Part shown: one piece after another, positions 59,336 to 64,000 of the stretch
How positions within the stretch are numbered: position 1 is the first letter of the stretch
Layout of the letters: each line of letters opens with the position of its first letter
Assembly: GCF_008728515.1 (NCBI RefSeq)
Contig: NC_044986.1
Coordinates: 65,089,159-65,153,158 of the forward strand
Origin: Papio anubis
Taxonomy: Eukaryota > Chordata > Mammalia > Primates > Cercopithecidae
Direction: 5' to 3'
DNA length: 64,000 nt
Notes under the pieces: model-generated
Database searches by the model: none
What the model was told of the DNA's origin: nothing
Seen by the model: the letters and a program-made list of their open reading frames with translations, nothing else
Position numbers and translations under genes: made by a program

Positions 59336-59899
59336 CACATTGAAACAGCAAGTGCTTATGTAGAAGCTAAGATAATTGATGAAAATGGCTATGCTAAATA
59401 AATTTTCAATGGAGACAAAACAGCCTTCTTCCATTGGCTGAAGATGCCATCTTAAGACTTTCACAGCTAGAGAAGAGCTGTCAGTACCCAGCTTCAAAGG
59501 ACAAGTTGGCTCTCTTGTTAGGGCTAATGCAGCTTGTGACTTTAAGCTGAAGCCGGTACTCATTTACCATTCCAAAAATCATAAACCCCTTAAAAATTAT
59601 GCTGAACCTACCATACCTGTGCCCTAGAAACAGAACAACAATGTCAGAATGACAACTCTTTACAGCAATGCTTACTGAATTTTTTTTACTCCTTTATCAT
59701 GTAACCAACGTTTTTACTAAATATTTTAAGCCCACTCTTGAGATCTGCTAAGAAAAAAAGATTCTTTTCAAAATATTATTTCTCACTGACACCACACCTA
59801 GTCACCCAGAGCTCTGATGGAGATGTACAAGGAGATTAATGTTTCATGGCTGCATCATCTATTCTGCAGCCCTTGGATCAAAGAGGTAATTTCACTACT

Positions 59900-60655
59900 C
59901 TTTTTTTTTTTTTTTTGAGACAGGGTCTCACTCTGTCATGCAGGCTGGAATGCAGTGGCATGATCATGGCTCAGTCCAGCCTTGGACCTCCTGGACTCAA
60001 GTTATCTCCCACTTCATCCTCCCAAGTAGCTGGGATTACAGGCATGAGCCACCATGCCCAGCTGATTTCTGTTGTTTTTTTTTTTTTTTTTGAGACGGAG
60101 TCTTGCTCTGTTGCCCAGGCTGGAGTGCAGTTGCGCGATCTCCGCTCACTGCAAGCATTGCCTCCCGGGTTCACGCCATTCTCCTGCCTCAGCCTCCCGA
60201 GTAGTTTTTTGTATTTTTAGTAGAGACAGGGTTTCACTGTGTTAGCCAGGATGGTCTCGATCTCCTGACCTCATGATCCGCCTGCCTTGGCCTCCCAAAA
60301 TGCTGAGATTACAGGCGTGAGCCACCATGCCCGGCCTGATTGCTGTATTTTTAATACAGGCAGGATTTCACCATGTTCGCAGGCTGGTCTCAAACTCCTG
60401 ACCTAAAGTGATCCCCGCCCACCGTGGCCTCCCAAAGTGCTGGCATTACAGGTGTGAGCCACTGTGCCCGCCCTCAACTTTCAAGTCTTTCTTTTTATGA
60501 AATACATTTCCTTTTTAAATTTACTTTTTTTGCTTTTTAGAGACAGGGTCTGTCTTTGTTGCCCGGGCTGGTGCTAAACTCCTGGGATCAAGCGATACTC
60601 CTGCCTCAGCCCCACAAAGTGTTAGGATTACAGGTGTGAGCCACCACACCCGGCC
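59900..60655 (-). mobile_element. Nested antisense Alus inside Tigger1 (59900-60473 with inner 60075-60336; 60520-60655 partial)
   Basis: The outer copy is interrupted after cagctgatttctgttg, and an inner AluY lacking part of its middle follows. The outer copy resumes as tgattgctgtatttttaat. A separate partial antisense copy lies at 60520-60655. Confidence 0.87.
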
Positions 60656-60825
60656 AAAAAATGCATTTCCTAAGGCTCTTGCTACCATAGTATATATTAT
60701 TTCCTCTGATGGGTTTGGGGAGAGTAAGTTGAAAATCTGGAAAGGATTGACCATTCTAGATGACATTAGAAACATTCGTGGTTCATGGGAGAAGGTAAAA
60801 ATATCAACATTAACAGTAGTTTGGG

Positions 60826-61280
60826 CCGGGAGCAGTGGCTCACACCTGTAATCCCAGAGCTTTGGGAGGCCAACGTGGGTGGATCACCTGAGGTCAGGAA
60901 TTTGAGACTAGCCTAACCAACATAGTGAAACCCCGTCTCTACTAAAAAATACAAAAATTAGCCAGGTGTGCTGGCAGACATCTGTAATCCCAGCTACTCG
61001 GGAGACTGAGGCAGGAGAATCACTTGAACCTGGGAGGCGGAGGTTGCATTGAGCCAAGATCATGCCATTGCATTCCAGCCTGGACGACAGAAGTGAAACT
61101 CCGTCTCAAAACAAAAAAACAGTAGGTTGTATGAAATTGATTTCAATTATTGGCCTGATGCAGTGGCTCACACCTGTAATCCCAGCACTTTAGGAGGCCA
61201 AGGCGGATGGATTACTTGAGACCAGGAGTTTGAGACCAGCCTGGCCAACATACTGAAACCCCAACTCTACTAAAAATTCT
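60826..61280 (+). mobile_element. Two sense Alus inside Tigger1 (60826-61118; 61150-61280 truncated)
   Basis: The second stops at caactctactaaaaattc, and Tigger1 text resumes at once (tcatggatgactttgaaggg). Confidence 0.87.
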
Positions 61281-61571
61281 CATGGATGACTTTGAAGGGT
61301 TCAGTAATTCAGTAGAGGGAATAACTGCAGGTGGGATAGAGCAAGAGAACTCAAATTAGAAATGCAGCCTGAAGATGGGATGGAACTGCTGCAATACCAG
61401 GATAAACTAAATAGATGATTGCTTCTTATGGATGAGCAAAGACAATGTCTTTTTGAGATGCAGTCTACTTCTGTGAAGATGCTGTTAACATTGTTGAAAT
61501 AACAAAGGATTTATAATATTACGTAAACTTAAGCAGTGGCAGTATTGGAGGGGATTGGTTCTATTTATATG

Positions 61572-61856
61572 TTTATGAGATGGAGTCTTGCCCTGTTGCT
61601 CAGGCTGGAGTGCAGTGGCGCAATCTCGGCTCACTGCAACCTCTGCCTTCCAGGTTTACACAGTTCTCCAGCCTCAGCCTCCTGAGTAGCTGGGACTACA
61701 GGCACACGCCACCATACCCAACTGATTTTTGTGTTTTTAGAGACGGGGTTTCACCGTGTTGGCCAGGCTGGTCTCAAACTCCTGACCTTAAGTCATCTAC
61801 CTGCCTCGGGCTCCCAGAGTGTTGGGATTACAGGCATGACCCACTGTGCCCAGTGA
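61572..61856 (-). mobile_element. Antisense Alu inside Tigger1
   Basis: A complete antisense copy with a short T-leader, ending ccactgtgcccagt. Confidence 0.9.
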
Positions 61857-61949
61857 TTGACTTTAATTTTAATAGAGGTCATTCTATGTTTCAAATGCTA
61901 TCAAACAGTATCACATAGGGTCTCCCTTTTCACCCAGGCTGAGTGCAGA

Positions 61950-62157
61950 GGTTATTCATTAGCAGTCACTCTCCATCTTCCCTGAACCTCTTCAGTCCTA
62001 GGCAACCATTAGTCTGCTTTTTGTTTCTGTAGATATTCTGGACATTTCATATAAATGGAATCACATAATAAGTGATTTTTTTGTGACTGGCTTCTTTTAC
62101 TTAGCCTGTTATCAAGGTTCATGTATGTTTTAGCATAAGGTTTTCTCTTTATTTTTA
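61950..62157 (-). mobile_element. L1 3'UTR fragment, right of Tigger1
   Basis: The text cattagcagtcactctcc, then gatattctggacatttcat, then ataaatggaatcacata is antisense old-L1 3' sequence. It belongs with the fragment at 57418, with about 100 bp of consensus missing between them. The loss coincides with the lost end of Tigger1. Confidence 0.7.
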
Positions 62158-62159
62158 TT

Positions 62160-62312
62160 TTTGTTGTTGTTGTTGTTGTTGTTTAAAAGACAAGGTCTTG
62201 ATCTGTCACCCAGGCTGGAGTGCAGTGGTACAGTCATAGCTCACTACACCCTCGAACACTTGGCCCTCCTGAGTAGCTGGGATAACAGTCATGTGCCACT
62301 GTGCCCAACTTG
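62160..62312 (-). mobile_element. Antisense partial Alu immediately upstream of a CCAR1 exon
   Basis: It starts with a (GTT) run (62162-62184) and T/A-rich leader and ends gccactgtgcccaac. It lies about 50 bp upstream of the acceptor at 62362. Confidence 0.88.
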
Positions 62313-62362
62313 AAAATATGTGTGTTAATGACTTTTTTGCCACTGTTGTATTTATTTTACAG

Positions 62363-62445
62363 ATAGGGATGAGGAAGAAATGACCAAACGAGATGACAAA
62401 AGAGATATCAACAGACACTGCAAGGAGAGGCCCTCTAAAGATAAG
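62363..62445 (+). CDS. CCAR1: CCAR1 internal exon (charged linker)
   Basis: This 83-bp exon lies between a TTTTACAG acceptor (ending 62362) and an AAG|GTGTTT donor (GT at 62446-62447). Two bases complete a codon begun in the previous exon, then 27 codons read RDEEEMTKRDDKRDINRHC and KERPSKDK. This matches the charged segment before the C-terminal EF-hand-like region of cell division cycle and apoptosis regulator 1 (CARP-1), a nuclear coactivator for p53, beta-catenin and nuclear receptors. It joins in frame to the exon at 62766. The gene is on the plus strand, opposite to STOX1 across the gap. An antisense Alu ends only about 50 bp upstream of the acceptor. Confidence 0.93.
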
Positions 62446-62765
62446 GTGTTTATTGAATACTGTATTCTTTATAATACGGTGATATCTTACATCATCTCAA
62501 CATAACACAGTTGTGAAGTTTATTTGTCCTTATACATCTAAATTACCACTAAGTAAAATTCTGTCAGTTTTTTTTTTGTGGCTATGTCAGGTAACTAGTA
62601 TGTCTGATTCCTTTCTCTCATATTCATATACCAGATTAACTCATTTTAGCTAGGATGAGGTAAATATCTTATGAGATTATTGCTATTTTATGCACAGTCC
62701 CCGTTTCTCACTTTTCAGGTGTAAAAAATTTGACTACTATGTTTTCTACTTCTCCGTTTTCTTAG

Positions 62766-62912
62766 GAAAAAGAAAAGACGCAAATGATCACAGTTAACAG
62801 AGATCTGTTAATGGCTTTTGTTTATTTTGATCAAAGTCATTGTGGTTACCTTCTTGAAAAGGATTTGGAAGAAATACTTTATACTCTTGGACTACATCTT
62901 TCTCGGGCTCAG
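62766..62912 (+). CDS. CCAR1: CCAR1 internal exon (EF-hand-like region)
   Basis: This 147-bp exon of 49 codons follows a TTTTCTTAG acceptor (ending 62765) and ends at a CAG|GTAATC donor (GT at 62913-62914). It encodes EKEKTQMITVNRDLLMAFVY, then FDQSHCGYLLEKDLEEIL, then YTLGLHLSRAQ. The FDQSHCGYLLEKD stretch looks like an EF-hand loop with Asp at position 1, Gly at 6 and Asp at 12, but Ser and Cys at the calcium-ligand positions 3 and 5. It is probably a non-binding fold, as reported for the CCAR1 C-terminal region. It continues in phase from the 62363 exon. The remaining 3' exons lie beyond the right edge, and earlier exons were not found in the 6 kb to the left. Confidence 0.95.
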
Positions 62913-63023
62913 GTAATCTATCTTGTGAATATTTAAAAGGAAAACATTTTTTAAAAGTTACCTTTTCCAATGAAAGTTAATAGAACCTCCGTTGATTTTT
63001 TTGATATATTAAAGCAACATAAA

Positions 63024-63630
63024 GGCCAAGCGTGGTGGCTCACGCCTATAATCCCAGCGTGATTGGGAGGCTGAGGCAGGCAGATCACTTCAGGCCAGGA
63101 GTTTAAGACCAGCTTGGCCACCATGGCGAAGCTCCGTATCTACTAAAAATACAAAAATTAGCTGAGTGTGGTGGCACACGCCTGTAATCCCAGCTACTGG
63201 GGAAGCTGAGACAGGTGAATCTCTTTTTTTTTTTTTTTTTTTTTGAGACGGAGTCTCGCTCTGTCGCCCAAGCTGGAGTGCAGTGGCGCGATCCTGGCTC
63301 ACTGCAAGTTCCGCCTCCTGGGTTCACGCCATTCTCCTGCCTCAGCCTCCCGAGTAGCTGGAACTACAGGCGCCCGCCACCGCGCCCGGCTCATTTTTTG
63401 TATTTTTAGTAGAGACGGGGTTTCACCATGGTCTCGATCTCCTGACCTTGTGATCCGCCCGCCTCGGCCTCCCAAAGTGCTGGGATTACAGGCGTGAGCC
63501 ACCGCGCCCGGCCCAGGTGAATCTCTTGAACCCAGGAGGCGGAAGTTGCACTGAGCCAAGATTGCGCCACTGCACGCCAGCCTGGATGACAGAGTAAGGC
63601 TCTGTCTCAAAAAAATAAATAAATAAAGCA
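63024..63630. mobile_element. Sense Alu split by a young antisense AluY (inner 63222-63513 -)
   Basis: The outer sense copy runs to gagacaggtgaatctctt. The inner AluY follows, and the outer copy resumes with caggtgaatctcttgaaccc. The duplicated caggtgaatctctt is the target duplication. Confidence 0.95.
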
Positions 63631-63689
63631 GTATAACACAAACCAGTTGTAAAACACTTCCCTTCTCCCTCTCCCTCTTTTTCTACTCC

Positions 63690-64000
63690 TTACGACTATA
63701 ATATATAAAATTCTAGATCTTTTTGTAAGCAGCTCAGTTCCATTTTTATAAACAAAATATGGAATTATTCTGTACATTTTGACTGGCTCTTTTTTTTTCA
63801 TTCCACAGTATTCTGTAAATACATTCTACCATGAAAATAGAAACCTGCCTCATTCTTTTTATAGCTGCACAGTACCCATTATATAGATGTACCATAATTG
63901 ACCTACCTAGTCTCCGTTGCTGGTGGTTTTCATTTATTGGATTTACCAACTATGCTATAATAAATCATACCTGTGCATAAATTTTTATCAATGTTATACT
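63690..64000 (-). mobile_element. Probable antisense old L1 3' sequence
   Basis: Phrases such as tttttatagctgcacagtac and tatagatgtaccataattga resemble the reverse strand of old L1 3' regions. It is diverged and cut by the window edge. It lies in a CCAR1 intron. Confidence 0.5.

Larger units (their letters stand above)
57479..61920 (+). mobile_element. Tigger1 (Tc1/mariner-pogo) DNA transposon, degenerate
   Basis: It begins taggcatgctttggttt directly after a TA and follows the Tigger1 order: ctttttcattattacta, gatcagtgatctttgat, then transposase-like text from about 58800 (gaaggcatgttgaaagttga, gatggagatgtacaaggaga, tctgcagcccttggatcaa, atggatgactttgaagggtt). The transposase frame (CENP-B-like helix-turn-helix and DDE domain in the family) is full of stops and split by about a dozen Alu pieces. 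The right terminal repeat is missing, as sequence stops at about 61920 (gctatcaaacagtatcac). It lies in a CCAR1 intron in the sense direction. Confidence 0.88.

Noticed and set aside
62363..62912. Processed CCAR1 pseudogene
   Set aside because: The two exons are separated by a 320-bp intron with proper donor and acceptor sites and intact phase.

Overview
This is nuclear DNA from an Old World monkey (cercopithecid). By eye it holds about 80 Alu copies, roughly half of all bases. Several of the youngest copies carry changes that I recall as diagnostic of the cercopithecid-specific AluY (AluYR) lineage, such as 'ggctcaagcctgtaat', 'gagacgggcggatc' or 'gagacgggcagatc', and 'gcttgagccaccgcgcccggcc' on the opposite strand. 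Genus and species cannot be fixed from the window alone.

Two protein-coding genes are visible. STOX1 (storkhead-box 1) lies on the minus strand at the left edge: exon 3 (1539-3897) and exon 2 (6291-6443), with the last exon off the left edge and exon 1 not found. Everything from 6.4 kb to the assembly gap therefore reads as STOX1 intron 1 and possibly its upstream flank. At the right edge two exons of CCAR1 (62363-62445 and 62766-62912) sit on the plus strand. The two contigs are separated by exactly 100 N (56217-56316).

Between the genes the DNA is a layered record of insertions. A 7.3-kb betaretrovirus-like provirus of HML-3 type (MER9-like LTRs, 20640-27948) has 6-bp target duplications, interrupts an older Alu, and was itself hit by three Alus. 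Its gag, pol and env are broken, but a dUTPase-protease-G-patch reading frame of 261 codons is still open. A truncated L1 3' end (about 42.6-45.9 kb) carries an antisense U6 snRNA pseudogene and a stack of Alus. A second L1 (49.2-51.97 kb) shows a classical 5' inversion. A Tigger1 transposon (57479 to about 61.92 kb) sits inside an L1 3'-UTR fragment within the CCAR1 intron. A hAT-type element with 8-bp TSDs at 8.4-8.75 kb contains another small element.

The main point for a second look is orientation. In human, CCAR1 and STOX1 lie in tandem on the same strand (from memory). Here they are on opposite strands across an unsized gap, which suggests that the right-hand contig is flipped or misplaced, or that there is a lineage inversion. 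I found no CRISPR, no bacterial-type system and no convincing new protein-coding gene. The many short ORFs are mostly Alu shadows.
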